Assembly (NCBI GenBank): GCA_003574895.1 | Contig: PJFB01000007.1 | Span: 165,720 to 229,719, forward strand | DNA length: 64,000 bases | Direction: 5' to 3' | DNA from: Geobacter sp. | Lineage (GTDB): Bacteria > Desulfobacterota > Desulfuromonadia > Geobacterales > Pseudopelobacteraceae | In this document: positions 29,392-37,746 of the stretch, in pieces | How positions within the stretch are numbered: the stretch's first letter is position 1 | Layout of the letters: each line of letters opens with the position of its first letter | The notes under the pieces: generated by a model | Seen by the model: only the letters and a program-made list of their open reading frames with translations | Database searches by the model: none | Told to the model about the DNA's origin: nothing | Made by a program: the position numbers and the translations under genes

Positions 29392-31772
29392 AAGACGAGA
29401 AATACTGGCAATGGGCCGCCTTTGGCAAACATCCGACGGCAAAAGACTATTTCCGGATGGGGGAAGAAACTCCATTTGTAACGGGACTATTCAGCTGGGT
29501 GGAAAGTGGTTACCAACTACTGACTACCAAAGAAAACGCCACACCCGACTTCTGTTCTTGGCGTTTTTGGGCACGGGAAGCAGGCAAAAACTCTCTTGTC
29601 TGTGGCGTGGTGAGGGTCAGCAGCGACAGTCTCGGCCGGCCTTATCCACTGGTTATCATAGGTTCCGGCCCTCTGGGCAACTGGCAGGAAAACTGGGATC
29701 TGCTCCCCTTTAGCGGCGAACGGACCTGGCGCCAAATTGAATATATCGCCTCGAATCTGTTTGCCGATTTCAAAAAACTGGAAGAAGAAATCCGCACCAT
29801 TCGGCCGCCGGACGCAAACTGGCCCGAATTGGCACGTAAAAGAAATGAACTGAACTTTCTGGGCTCTCCCATCGACCCCTATGCCTCTTTTCTCGATTAC
29901 AGGGAACTCAAAAAAACAGCCGCGGCAACTGCCGGCAAGCAAGAAGTTTTCATCAGCCTGGATCGTGGTTCCTGTGATGACAAAATTATGCATGTCAGTC
30001 TCTGGCATCTGCTCACCAGGGAATCCGCCAACAAATCCCTTCCCAACGCCATATTCATGGGTGGCACGCTTGAAAAGGCTTACATGTCTGTTTTTAAAAG
30101 AGCGATCAAGCCATCTGATTTTGTGCGGTTATGGTCGGCGGCCGCAGTTGGGGCAGAAGATAATATGATCGGAGCAGACTTTTCCATGGATCTTTCCGTG
30201 CTTGGAAAGCAGCCCATAAGCATGGACAAACCAAGCGGCTCGGATGTCCGCTATGACCCGGCCTTTGATGAATTGCAAACCGAAGTGGACAAACTCTCGT
30301 CTCCAGCCGTGGCGGGCACGGTAAATTGGGAAAAAGTTTGCCGATTCTCAACCGATATCCTTATGAACAAATCAAAGGACCTGCTCGTTGCCAGCTATCT
30401 GTCGGTTGCCCTGATTCACACACGCCGTAATGACGGCTTCACGGTCGGACTGAAGGTCTACCAGGATCTCCTGGAACGTTTCTGGGAAGACCTCTATCCA
30501 CAAAAAATTCGCATGAGAGGGCGAACCCGCTCGATAGAGTGGTGGCTTGAGAAAACCGAAGCGGCCCTTAAACAGGTTAATGACATCTCCTACCCTGCCG
30601 CTCAACTCGGCATCATCAAGGACAGTTTGAACAGGCTCGACAGTTTTCTGAGCGAACATCTCGAGAACAGCCCATCCCTCAACCCGATCAAAGAGTACTT
30701 CAACAAAATATCGGCGCCTGCCGAAGATGCGGCCCAAACAGAACCGGCGACAAACATCGCCCAGGAACCGGTTGAGGAAAAGCCGGTTGTTACCATTGAA
30801 CCAAAACCATTCAAATCGGAAGAGGTGGCCGTATCGCAGAAAATCACATCGCAACAGGAAGCAGGAAAGACGCTGAACGACGGACTCCTGAAAATCAGCG
30901 AGGCTTCTTATTTTCTCTGGCAGCAGGATCTGGCAAGCCCGCAGGTTTACCGCCTGACAAGAACAGCTGCCTGGTATGCGGTGAACGAGTTGCCTCCGGC
31001 AACAAATAGTCAAACCAGAATACCGCCACCAGCCACTCAGGTTAAGAACCTGCTGCTGAACCTGAAAAATAACGGCGATGCCGAAGCACTGTTAAAAGCC
31101 GCCGAAACCCGTATTTCACAATACATATTCTGGATTGATCTCAACCGTCTGACAGCAGAGGCCCTGTCTCGTCTGGGAAGCCGCTTCGAAAAAGCCCATG
31201 ACGCGGTCTGCGAAGAAACGGCTTTCTTACTCCAGCGCCTGCCTGGACTGGATGATCTGACCTTTTCCGATGGGACTCCCTTTGCCACGCCGGACACCAA
31301 ACAGTGGCTGAGGAGCATCGCATTTCATGGGCCTCGAAATGCCTATGCAAGCGCTGCTGCTGATGAAACCGGTGAAGAAAACATTGAACAGTCGATCAAG
31401 AAAAATATCGGGGAAATGCAGTCGCTGGTACGCAGGGGAAAGCTGATCAATGCAATGGAAATGGTTCAGCAGAAACTGCGCAACTGTTCATCTCATCGGG
31501 AGATTCTGCTCTGGCGACTGGCATTGTCCCAGATGCTCATCGACACCGGAAAATCCAAGCTCGCGCTGCCGCATCTGGAACAGGTGTTGAAGGATATCGA
31601 CAAGTACTGGCTGGAAGAGTACGACCCGGATTTTGCCATGAGGGGATACAAGCTGGCGTGGCTTGCCTTTGACAGTCAGGCGGGACAACTCTTCAAGGAA
31701 CGCGCGACAGATGTGCTGCACCGGATCGGGCGGCTCGACATGCCGGAAATGGTGCGCCTGTCAAAAGGATAG
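29376..31772 (+). CDS. tssA: TagF-TssA fusion protein of the T6SS
   Basis: A 798-residue fusion. Residues about 10-200 form a TagF domain (AAFGKHPTAKDYFRMG, then PYPLVIIGSGPL), known in other systems as a post-translational repressor of assembly. Residues about 290-400 are the ImpA_N domain of TssA (NWEKVCRFSTDILMNKSKDL, then GLKVYQDLLERFWEDLYPQ), and the C-terminal part resembles the VasJ/VCA0119-type TssA C-domain, which caps the growing tail. GTG 29376 has AAGGAG nine bases upstream. No PpkA, PppA or Fha gene is visible in the window. Confidence 0.9.
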   Translation: MLETIEDEKYWQWAAFGKHPTAKDYFRMGEETPFVTGLFSWVESGYQLLTTKENATPDFCSWRFWAREAGKNSLVCGVVRVSSDSLGRPYPLVIIGSGPLGNWQENWDLLPFSGERTWRQIEYIASNLFADFKKLEEEIRTIRPPDANWPELARKRNELNFLGSPIDPYASFLDYRELKKTAAATAGKQEVFISLDRGSCDDKIMHVSLWHLLTRESANKSLPNAIFMGGTLEKAYMSVFKRAIKPSDFVRLWSAAAVGAEDNMIGADFSMDLSVLGKQPISMDKPSGSDVRYDPAFDELQTEVDKLSSPAVAGTVNWEKVCRFSTDILMNKSKDLLVASYLSVALIHTRRNDGFTVGLKVYQDLLERFWEDLYPQKIRMRGRTRSIEWWLEKTEAALKQVNDISYPAAQLGIIKDSLNRLDSFLSEHLENSPSLNPIKEYFNKISAPAEDAAQTEPATNIAQEPVEEKPVVTIEPKPFKSEEVAVSQKITSQQEAGKTLNDGLLKISEASYFLWQQDLASPQVYRLTRTAAWYAVNELPPATNSQTRIPPPATQVKNLLLNLKNNGDAEALLKAAETRISQYIFWIDLNRLTAEALSRLGSRFEKAHDAVCEETAFLLQRLPGLDDLTFSDGTPFATPDTKQWLRSIAFHGPRNAYASAAADETGEENIEQSIKKNIGEMQSLVRRGKLINAMEMVQQKLRNCSSHREILLWRLALSQMLIDTGKSKLALPHLEQVLKDIDKYWLEEYDPDFAMRGYKLAWLAFDSQAGQLFKERATDVLHRIGRLDMPEMVRLSKG

Positions 31773-31850
31773 AAATACCAACAGCTTGCCACTAAGCGGA
31801 TCTTAGTTCAACCGGATGTACAAATACACCATGGAAAAGGAGCGGGTAAA

Positions 31851-32336
31851 ATGGCCAAGGAATCAACAGTCGCACCGACGGAAAGGGTAAATATCGTTTA
31901 TCGCCCGGCAATTGACGGCGCACAGGAGGATGTGGAGCTGCCTTTGAAAATGCTGGTGCTCGGAGACTTCACGGGCGGCATCGACGACCGGCAACTGGAA
32001 AAGCGCGAGCCTCAAAACATAGACAAGGACAACTTCAACGAGATTCTCAAGGCCCAGAATATAACCATGAACCTGAACGTCCCCAACAGGCTTGTCCCGG
32101 ATGAAGGGCAGGAAATCAATGTCAAACTGCGTGTGGAGTCAATGGCTGATTTTGGACCGGAAGCGCTCATAGAGCAGGTTCCGGAGTTGAAACGCCTGAT
32201 GGAGTTGCGTGATGCGCTGCGATCGCTCAAGGGCCCGCTCTCCAACATTCCTGAATTTCGCAAAAAGATTCAGGAATTGGTCACGGACGAAACCACCCGC
32301 CAGAAATTGTTGGCCGAAATCGGCATAGAGGCTTAG
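31851..32336 (+). CDS. tssB: T6SS contractile sheath small subunit TssB (VipA)
   Basis: A 161-residue sheath subunit. Typical TssB blocks are VNIVYRPAIDGAQEDVELPL, KMLVLGDFTG and LNVPNRLVPDEGQEINVKL. It forms a heterodimer with TssC that polymerises around the Hcp tube. AAAGGAG precedes ATG 31851. A strong hairpin separates it from tssC. Confidence 0.96.
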   Translation: MAKESTVAPTERVNIVYRPAIDGAQEDVELPLKMLVLGDFTGGIDDRQLEKREPQNIDKDNFNEILKAQNITMNLNVPNRLVPDEGQEINVKLRVESMADFGPEALIEQVPELKRLMELRDALRSLKGPLSNIPEFRKKIQELVTDETTRQKLLAEIGIEA

Positions 32337-32364
32337 CACTTATAAATTATTAAGTAAGTTAGCC

Positions 32365-32400
32365 AAATTATTTTCCGCCAGAAAACACGGAAAATAATTT
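32365..32400 (+). terminator. Perfect 13-bp hairpin between tssB and tssC
   Basis: AAATTATTTTCCG (32365-32377) pairs with CGGAAAATAATTT (32388-32400) around a 10-nt loop. It ends in TTT but has no long T tract, so it may be an attenuator, a processing site or an mRNA-stabilising element rather than a full terminator. Confidence 0.55.
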
Positions 32401-32421
32401 GTAACTTTATTTGGAGGAAAC

Positions 32422-33912
32422 ATGAGCCCGCACAATAAAGCAGCACAAATCAATGAAGAACATGCCGTTGCACAAGAATCATTGCTTGAGGACATAGTTC
32501 AGGCCACCAGGCTGAAACCGGCGGATGAGGCCTATTCCATCACCCGCAAAGGCGTCGAAGCTCTTATTAGCCAACTTCTGGAGCCTGGGCACGAAACCGC
32601 CAAGGTTTCCAAAGCGGGCCTTGATGACATGATTGCCGAAATAGACCGCAAGCTGAGCCTGCAAATGGATGAAATTCTCCACCACAACGATTTCAAAAAG
32701 CTGGAATCAGCCTGGCGTTCGCTCGGTTTTCTTGTGGACCGCACCGACTTCCGGGAAAATGTCAAGATCGAGATATTGCACGTCACAAAGGATGAATTGC
32801 TGGAAGATTTTGAAGATGCCCCGGAAGTAGTGAAATCCGGGCTCTACAAAACCGTCTATACCGCTGAATACGGCCAGTTCGGCGGCAAGCCCTATGGCGT
32901 CCTGATCGGCAACTACGAGTTCGATGCCGGCCCCCAGGACATCAGGCTCCTCCAGCATACCGCCGCGGTCGCTGCCATGTCGCATACACCGTTCATTGCC
33001 GCAACATCCGCCAATTTTTTCGGAATCGATGATTACAATACCCTGCCCAACCTCAAAGACATCAAATCGATCATGGAAGGGCCGCAGTACATCAAATGGC
33101 AAAGCTTCCGGGAAACCGAAGATGCGCGCTACGTCGGGTTGACCCTGCCCCGTTTCTTGCTGCGGCTACCCTACGGACCTGATACCAAGCCGGTAAAAAG
33201 TTTCAACTACCAGGAATCGGTCAGCGCCAGCCACGAGAATTACAGTTGGGGTAACGCCGCCTTTGCGTTCGCATCCAGAGTCGGCGACAGCTTTGCCAAA
33301 TATCGCTGGTGCGCCAATGTCATCGGCCCTCAGGGGGGTGGCGCGGTCGAAGATTTGCCTCTTCACCAATACGAGGCCATGGGCGCTATCCAGACCAAGA
33401 TTCCAACCGAAGTCCTGGTTTCCGAACGGCGCGAGTTCGAACTGGCTGAAGAAGGTTTCATCGCCCTGACCATGCGCAAAGGGAGTGACAACGCAGCTTT
33501 CTTCTCGGCCAACTCGATCCAGAAACCAAAATATTTCGGCATCAGTAAAGAAGGCAAAGAAGCTGAACTTAATTACAAGCTCGGCCTGCAACTCCCCTAT
33601 ATGTTCATAGTCAGCCGCCTGGCCCACTATCTCAAGGTAATCCAGCGCGAGCATATCGGCACCTGGAAGGAACGGGCCGACCTGGAGCAGGAGCTCAACC
33701 TCTGGATTCGTCAATACGTATCCGACATGGACAACCCAATGCCCGGCGTCAGGAGCCGAAGGCCGCTGCGACAGGCCCAGATAGGCGTTGAGGAAGTGCC
33801 GGGGGAACCGGGCTGGTACCGGGTTTCCCTGAAGGTCAGGCCGCACTTCAAATATATGGGCGCCTATTTCACCTTGTCGCTGGTCGGCAAGCTGGACAAG
33901 GGTACGGAATAG
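32422..33912 (+). CDS. tssC: T6SS contractile sheath large subunit TssC (VipB)
   Basis: A 496-residue sheath subunit with the classic VipB blocks: YGVLIGNYEFDAGPQDIRLL, FIAATSANFFGIDDYNTLPN, FLLRLPYGPDTKPVKSFNYQ and the C-terminal GEPGWYRVSLKVRPHFKYMG. This C-terminal region forms the recognition surface for ClpV-driven recycling together with TssB. TTGGAGGAAAC lies directly before the ATG. Confidence 0.97.
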   Translation: MSPHNKAAQINEEHAVAQESLLEDIVQATRLKPADEAYSITRKGVEALISQLLEPGHETAKVSKAGLDDMIAEIDRKLSLQMDEILHHNDFKKLESAWRSLGFLVDRTDFRENVKIEILHVTKDELLEDFEDAPEVVKSGLYKTVYTAEYGQFGGKPYGVLIGNYEFDAGPQDIRLLQHTAAVAAMSHTPFIAATSANFFGIDDYNTLPNLKDIKSIMEGPQYIKWQSFRETEDARYVGLTLPRFLLRLPYGPDTKPVKSFNYQESVSASHENYSWGNAAFAFASRVGDSFAKYRWCANVIGPQGGGAVEDLPLHQYEAMGAIQTKIPTEVLVSERREFELAEEGFIALTMRKGSDNAAFFSANSIQKPKYFGISKEGKEAELNYKLGLQLPYMFIVSRLAHYLKVIQREHIGTWKERADLEQELNLWIRQYVSDMDNPMPGVRSRRPLRQAQIGVEEVPGEPGWYRVSLKVRPHFKYMGAYFTLSLVGKLDKGTE

Positions 33913-33933
33913 CTAAGCAAGGGAGCTTTTATT

Positions 33934-34584
33934 GTGAGACTATTAACTGCATTATCGGCAATCGCCCTGATGTCAATCAATGTTGCCCTGGCAGACGACA
34001 TAAAACGCGACATTCTTCCACCATGCGAAGGGCAGGGCTGCTCTGCTGTCGCGGTAAAAGTTGCTTTGGAAGATAAAACAGAACCTAAAAATTTGAAAAT
34101 CAGAATAGGCTCCATGTTTATTGAAATACCTCCGAATGTCACCAGGATCGATATCGGTCACGACTTAACCGTCTTCCGATATGAAACCGCTCCTCATATC
34201 GCAATCTGCACAGAAACAGACGAAACCTTTCGAATAAACAAATTAACCTCAAAGCCTGTCTCGTTATCAGAAGCTCTGGAGATTATTTTTACCAAGACGC
34301 TAAAAGACAATGACGTAACCAACAAATATGACAGGGATTTTTTAAACAGATTGATGTGGATTAAAAAGGGCTTTATGGAGGGCGGCAAGGAAGCCTTTGT
34401 TTATGACAAGGGTAAAATAAAAATCTTTTACCTCCCCAACGGAGGCCCACCCTACAGAAACCTCGCTTGGGCCATTGACACGGGACGTCCTAATGTCGCC
34501 ATCAGGATTGAGAGCGATCTTTCCGTAACCGATTTCGCACAAATTATACGTTCAATTACCTCCGTAAATGGAATGGAGAAATAG
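33934..34584 (+). CDS. Secreted protein of unknown function between tssC and hcp
   Basis: A 216-residue protein starting at GTG 33934 (GGGAGC upstream), with a Sec signal peptide ending NVALA just before DDIKRD, so it is probably periplasmic. Two Cys follow soon (PPCEGQGCSA), which may form a disulfide. I do not recognise the fold. It is AT-richer than tssC. Its stop is 2 nt before the next small gene. By its position and signal peptide it could be an immunity protein for that gene or an envelope accessory; both are guesses. Confidence 0.65.
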   Translation: MRLLTALSAIALMSINVALADDIKRDILPPCEGQGCSAVAVKVALEDKTEPKNLKIRIGSMFIEIPPNVTRIDIGHDLTVFRYETAPHIAICTETDETFRINKLTSKPVSLSEALEIIFTKTLKDNDVTNKYDRDFLNRLMWIKKGFMEGGKEAFVYDKGKIKIFYLPNGGPPYRNLAWAIDTGRPNVAIRIESDLSVTDFAQIIRSITSVNGMEK

Positions 34585-34586
34585 GC

Positions 34587-34922
34587 ATGTCAACCCTGAG
34601 TCCATCCGAACAGCAAGACTTGCGAACCGTAGTGGAAGCCTTGTATAGCAAAACCCTGACAGCGCATTGGGAAATGAATGAGGAGTTGTTGGGTATTGTT
34701 ACGAATATGCTTAATGAAAGCAAAGCCTGTTCAACAGCATTTGATTTTGTTCCAAGGCCCGGAGTGTATCTCACCCCTAATGATGTTAGGAAAGAACTGC
34801 AAAGAATGGCCAAAAGAGTACTACTCGGCGGAGGATTGAACTATTGGCTCTGTAATGAGGTTGTATCTTTGAAATTCAAACAAGCGGCTGATTTGGCTGG
34901 GCAGGGAGCACTGAAACAATAG
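34587..34922 (+). CDS. Small cytosolic protein of unknown function upstream of hcp
   Basis: A 111-residue protein with no signal peptide or membrane helix, starting MSTLSPSEQQDLRTVVEALY. A Pro-rich turn (VPRPGVYLTPNDVRKEL) separates two helical parts, the second with RVLLGGGLNYWLC. No family recognised. It is only 2 nt after the secreted protein gene and about 90 nt before hcp. Hcp-delivered small effectors often lie next to hcp, so it is a weak effector candidate. Confidence 0.55.
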   Translation: MSTLSPSEQQDLRTVVEALYSKTLTAHWEMNEELLGIVTNMLNESKACSTAFDFVPRPGVYLTPNDVRKELQRMAKRVLLGGGLNYWLCNEVVSLKFKQAADLAGQGALKQ

Positions 34923-35012
34923 CAACCCGTAGGTAGGCATTTAGCAATATTTGCACCACCAGAAGACACTGTTCAGGCAGCGTCTCACAACTACAAAAGG
35001 AGGAAGCACACA

Positions 35013-35498
35013 ATGGCAATGCCCGCACACCTCACCCTTACGGGTGAGAAACAAGGTAAAATCGACGGTTCCTGCGACATGAAGGGACGCGAGGGTACCA
35101 TCCTCGTCTACGGAATGAATCACGATGTCAGCATTCCTCGAAGCCCGACCGATGGACTTGCTACCGGCAAACGCGTTCATGGTCCACTGACCATCACAAA
35201 AGAGTTTGACAAGAGTTCGCCAAAACTCTACCAGGCGCTCTGCACCGGTGAACACCTGAAAGAAGTGACCGTAAAATGGTACCGGATTACCAAACAAGGT
35301 ACCGAAGAGCATTATTTCACCCACGTCCTGGAAGACGCCATCATCGTATCCATCCGCCCCTCCATGCCTATTACGCTTCTGGCAAGCAACGAACCCTACC
35401 GCCACATGGAAGATATCTCCTTCACATACAAGAAAATCAAGTGGACATGGGAAGCTGACGGCATCGAAGCCGAAGATTCCTGGGCGGTACCGAAGTAA
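35013..35498 (+). CDS. hcp: T6SS inner-tube protein Hcp (TssD)
   Basis: A 161-residue Hcp1-family protein that stacks as hexameric rings inside the sheath and is expelled on firing; effectors may ride in its lumen. Family blocks include HLTLTGEKQGKIDGSC, GPLTITKEFDKSSPKLYQAL and ISFTYKKIKWTW near the C-terminus. A strong AAAAGGAGG site precedes ATG 35013, fitting high expression. A perfect hairpin follows the gene. Confidence 0.96.
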   Translation: MAMPAHLTLTGEKQGKIDGSCDMKGREGTILVYGMNHDVSIPRSPTDGLATGKRVHGPLTITKEFDKSSPKLYQALCTGEHLKEVTVKWYRITKQGTEEHYFTHVLEDAIIVSIRPSMPITLLASNEPYRHMEDISFTYKKIKWTWEADGIEAEDSWAVPK

Positions 35499-35513
35499 GA
35501 CTTATTGACGATG

Positions 35514-35541
35514 GGACCCTTCCTATAATCAGGAAGGGTCC
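35514..35541 (+). terminator. Perfect 11-bp hairpin between hcp and tssE
   Basis: GGACCCTTCCT (35514-35524) pairs with AGGAAGGGTCC (35531-35541) around ATAATC. No T tract follows (CATGAAATAG). It may act as a 3' stabiliser of hcp mRNA or a partial terminator. Confidence 0.55.
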
Positions 35542-35561
35542 ATGAAATAGAGAATCAAACC

Positions 35562-35972
35562 ATGTACGAAGAACGATTATTGGAACGTATTCGCTCATTC
35601 GAGCGCAACCCCCTGCGGCGTGGCGGTAAGGACCAGCGACATAGCATCGATTCTGTCCTGGCTCACTTGCAGCGCATTCTCAATACCCGTCAGGGCAACG
35701 TTCTGCTGGCCGCTGATTATGGCATACCCGACTTCCTGAATTTCTTGCAAACCTACCCTGAATCGATCCGCGAGATCGAGGCAAGCATCAAAACCGCCAT
35801 AGACAAATATGAGCCGAGGCTGTCGGGCACGTTGGTGACCTTTATGCCTGATGAAGACGAAACCCTTACGCTCCGTTTTCAGATCATGGCATCCCTGACT
35901 GTCGAGGATAACCGCAAGGTGTTTTTGGAAACCGTTGTCGATATTGATGGCAGAATACGAATTTACAAGTGA
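35562..35972 (+). CDS. tssE: T6SS baseplate protein TssE (gp25-like)
   Basis: A 136-residue gp25-like wedge protein that starts sheath polymerisation. It has an N-terminal LLERIRSFERNP helix, a long central helix with SIDSVLAHLQRILNTRQGN, and the gp25 core motif IREIEASIKTAIDKYEPRL (the conserved Glu and YEPRL). The ribosome site is weak (AGAGAATC). It lies 40 nt before tssF. Confidence 0.94.
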   Translation: MYEERLLERIRSFERNPLRRGGKDQRHSIDSVLAHLQRILNTRQGNVLLAADYGIPDFLNFLQTYPESIREIEASIKTAIDKYEPRLSGTLVTFMPDEDETLTLRFQIMASLTVEDNRKVFLETVVDIDGRIRIYK

Positions 35973-36012
35973 TCACAAACAGAATGCCGCTTGCCGATGA
36001 GTTGAGGGAATT

Positions 36013-37746
36013 TTGACGAATCATCTTTATGATGCCGAACTGAGACTGTTGAAAGATCTCGCAGTGGAGTTCTCGCTTGCCAATCCGGCACTTGCGCCTC
36101 TGCTGGAGGGAGAAATGGCCGACCCCGACGTCGAGCGGCTTCTGGAAGCGATAGTCTACCAGAATGCCATGCTCCGCCGGAAACTGGATGCCGACTTCCC
36201 CGAGTTGGTTAACAAACTCACGCATCTGATATTGCCTCACTATCTGCGGTCAATTCCTGCCAGCACCATTATCGCCTTTACCCCCAATGTTGCAATGCGC
36301 GAAACAGTGCTGATCCCGGCCGGCGCCGTTGTTGCCTCCGCACCTGTGGACGGCACCCCCTGCCGCTTCACCACGACCTGCGACGTAGCAGTGCATCCGC
36401 TTGAGCTGGTCGATGCCGATTTGGTAAAGCAAGCGAGAAATTCAGGCCAGATAAGGCTTTCCCTGGTATTAAGCGGCACGTCGCTCGCCGAGTGGCAACC
36501 GGAAAAGCTCCAGTTTTTCCTTTCCGGCGACCATGCCTCGGCAAGTGAACTGTACCTGCTCCTCAGCAGGTACCTAAAGCGGATCATATTGACCCCTGCC
36601 GAAGGTGGCGCTGCCATGGTACTGCCGCCAAGCTGCCTCAAATCGACCGGTTTTGCCGAAAATGAGGCTCTGCTGCCATACCCGCCACACGCCTTCAGCG
36701 GCTATCGCCTCCTGCAGGAATATTTTACCGCACCCGAAAAGTTCCTGTTTTTCGAGCTGTCCGGCTGGGGAAATTGGGAATGTCGCGGAGAAGGCTCAAG
36801 CTTCACCATTACCTTTGAATTCAATGAATTCCCCGCGGGTTATCCTAGAATCAGGCGGGAAAGCTTTGCCCTGCATTGCGTACCGGCTATCAACATTTTC
36901 AGCCACCAGGCCTACCCAATCTCACTCGATCATCGTGCGGACAGTTATCTGGTACGGCCCGCCGGATCAAACCCGGCACACTATCAAGTGTTGTCTGTCG
37001 ATAGTGTCACCGGCTTTTCGCATAAGCACAGGGCGGAGCGGCGCTATCATGCCTTTGAACAGTTCGATACGGATCTCGAAGCAGTGCCTCTCTACCATAC
37101 CGTACAGGAGAAATCACCACACGGCAGCAACGTGGATATCCACCTGAGCATTGTCTTCCCCGAAGAGATCCCGCCGGCAGATTCGGAAACACTCTCCATC
37201 GATCTGACCTGCACCAACGGCCCATTGCCCGAGAGCCTGCATATCGGAGACATCTGCCTCCCCGTATCCGGCCTGCCGGATATGGTTTCATTGCGCAACA
37301 TCACCGCCATAACACCAAGGGTACTGCCTCCCTTTGGACCGAACCAACTCTGGCAGCTCACGACGCACCTCTACCTGAATCATCTCTCGCTGGAGAATGT
37401 CGAGCACCTGCGGACACTGCTCGAATTGTATGTGTTCCCCGACAACCGGTCAGGTGCCGCCATGGGAGCCAATCTCAAACGTATTGCGGGAATCGAATCG
37501 CTCGGCATTACAGCGGCGGAGCAGTTGGTTTCGGGCATTGCCATGAAGGGAAGGGATATCGGCATCCGGGTTCGCCAGGATCACTTTGCCGGAATTGGCG
37601 ACCTGTATCTGTTCGGCTGCGTGCTGGACAACTTTTTGGGCAGATATGCCTCACTGAACACCTTTATCCGGCTGACAATCAATGACTCAATGAGAGGAGG
37701 CAGCCTACAGTGGCCGATACGACTGGGCAGACACCTTCTCCGATAA
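36013..37746 (+). CDS. tssF: T6SS baseplate protein TssF, stand-alone copy
   Basis: A 577-residue wedge protein homologous to phage gp6. The N-terminus shows the TssF pattern ELRLLKDLAVEFSLANPALA, ADPDVERLLEAIVYQNAMLR and HLILPHYLRSIPASTIIAF, followed by PVDGTPCRFTTTCDVAVHPL. The start is a TTG with GAGGG four bases upstream. Its 3' end overlaps the tssG-tssF fusion gene by 37 nt. It aligns along its full length to the second half of that neighbour, so this locus holds two different TssF proteins. Confidence 0.95.
   Translation: MTNHLYDAELRLLKDLAVEFSLANPALAPLLEGEMADPDVERLLEAIVYQNAMLRRKLDADFPELVNKLTHLILPHYLRSIPASTIIAFTPNVAMRETVLIPAGAVVASAPVDGTPCRFTTTCDVAVHPLELVDADLVKQARNSGQIRLSLVLSGTSLAEWQPEKLQFFLSGDHASASELYLLLSRYLKRIILTPAEGGAAMVLPPSCLKSTGFAENEALLPYPPHAFSGYRLLQEYFTAPEKFLFFELSGWGNWECRGEGSSFTITFEFNEFPAGYPRIRRESFALHCVPAINIFSHQAYPISLDHRADSYLVRPAGSNPAHYQVLSVDSVTGFSHKHRAERRYHAFEQFDTDLEAVPLYHTVQEKSPHGSNVDIHLSIVFPEEIPPADSETLSIDLTCTNGPLPESLHIGDICLPVSGLPDMVSLRNITAITPRVLPPFGPNQLWQLTTHLYLNHLSLENVEHLRTLLELYVFPDNRSGAAMGANLKRIAGIESLGITAAEQLVSGIAMKGRDIGIRVRQDHFAGIGDLYLFGCVLDNFLGRYASLNTFIRLTINDSMRGGSLQWPIRLGRHLLR

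Noticed and set aside
34923..35012. Sigma-54 promoter before hcp
   Set aside because: A GGCA...TTGCA-like arrangement exists but the GG-N10-GC spacing is wrong.
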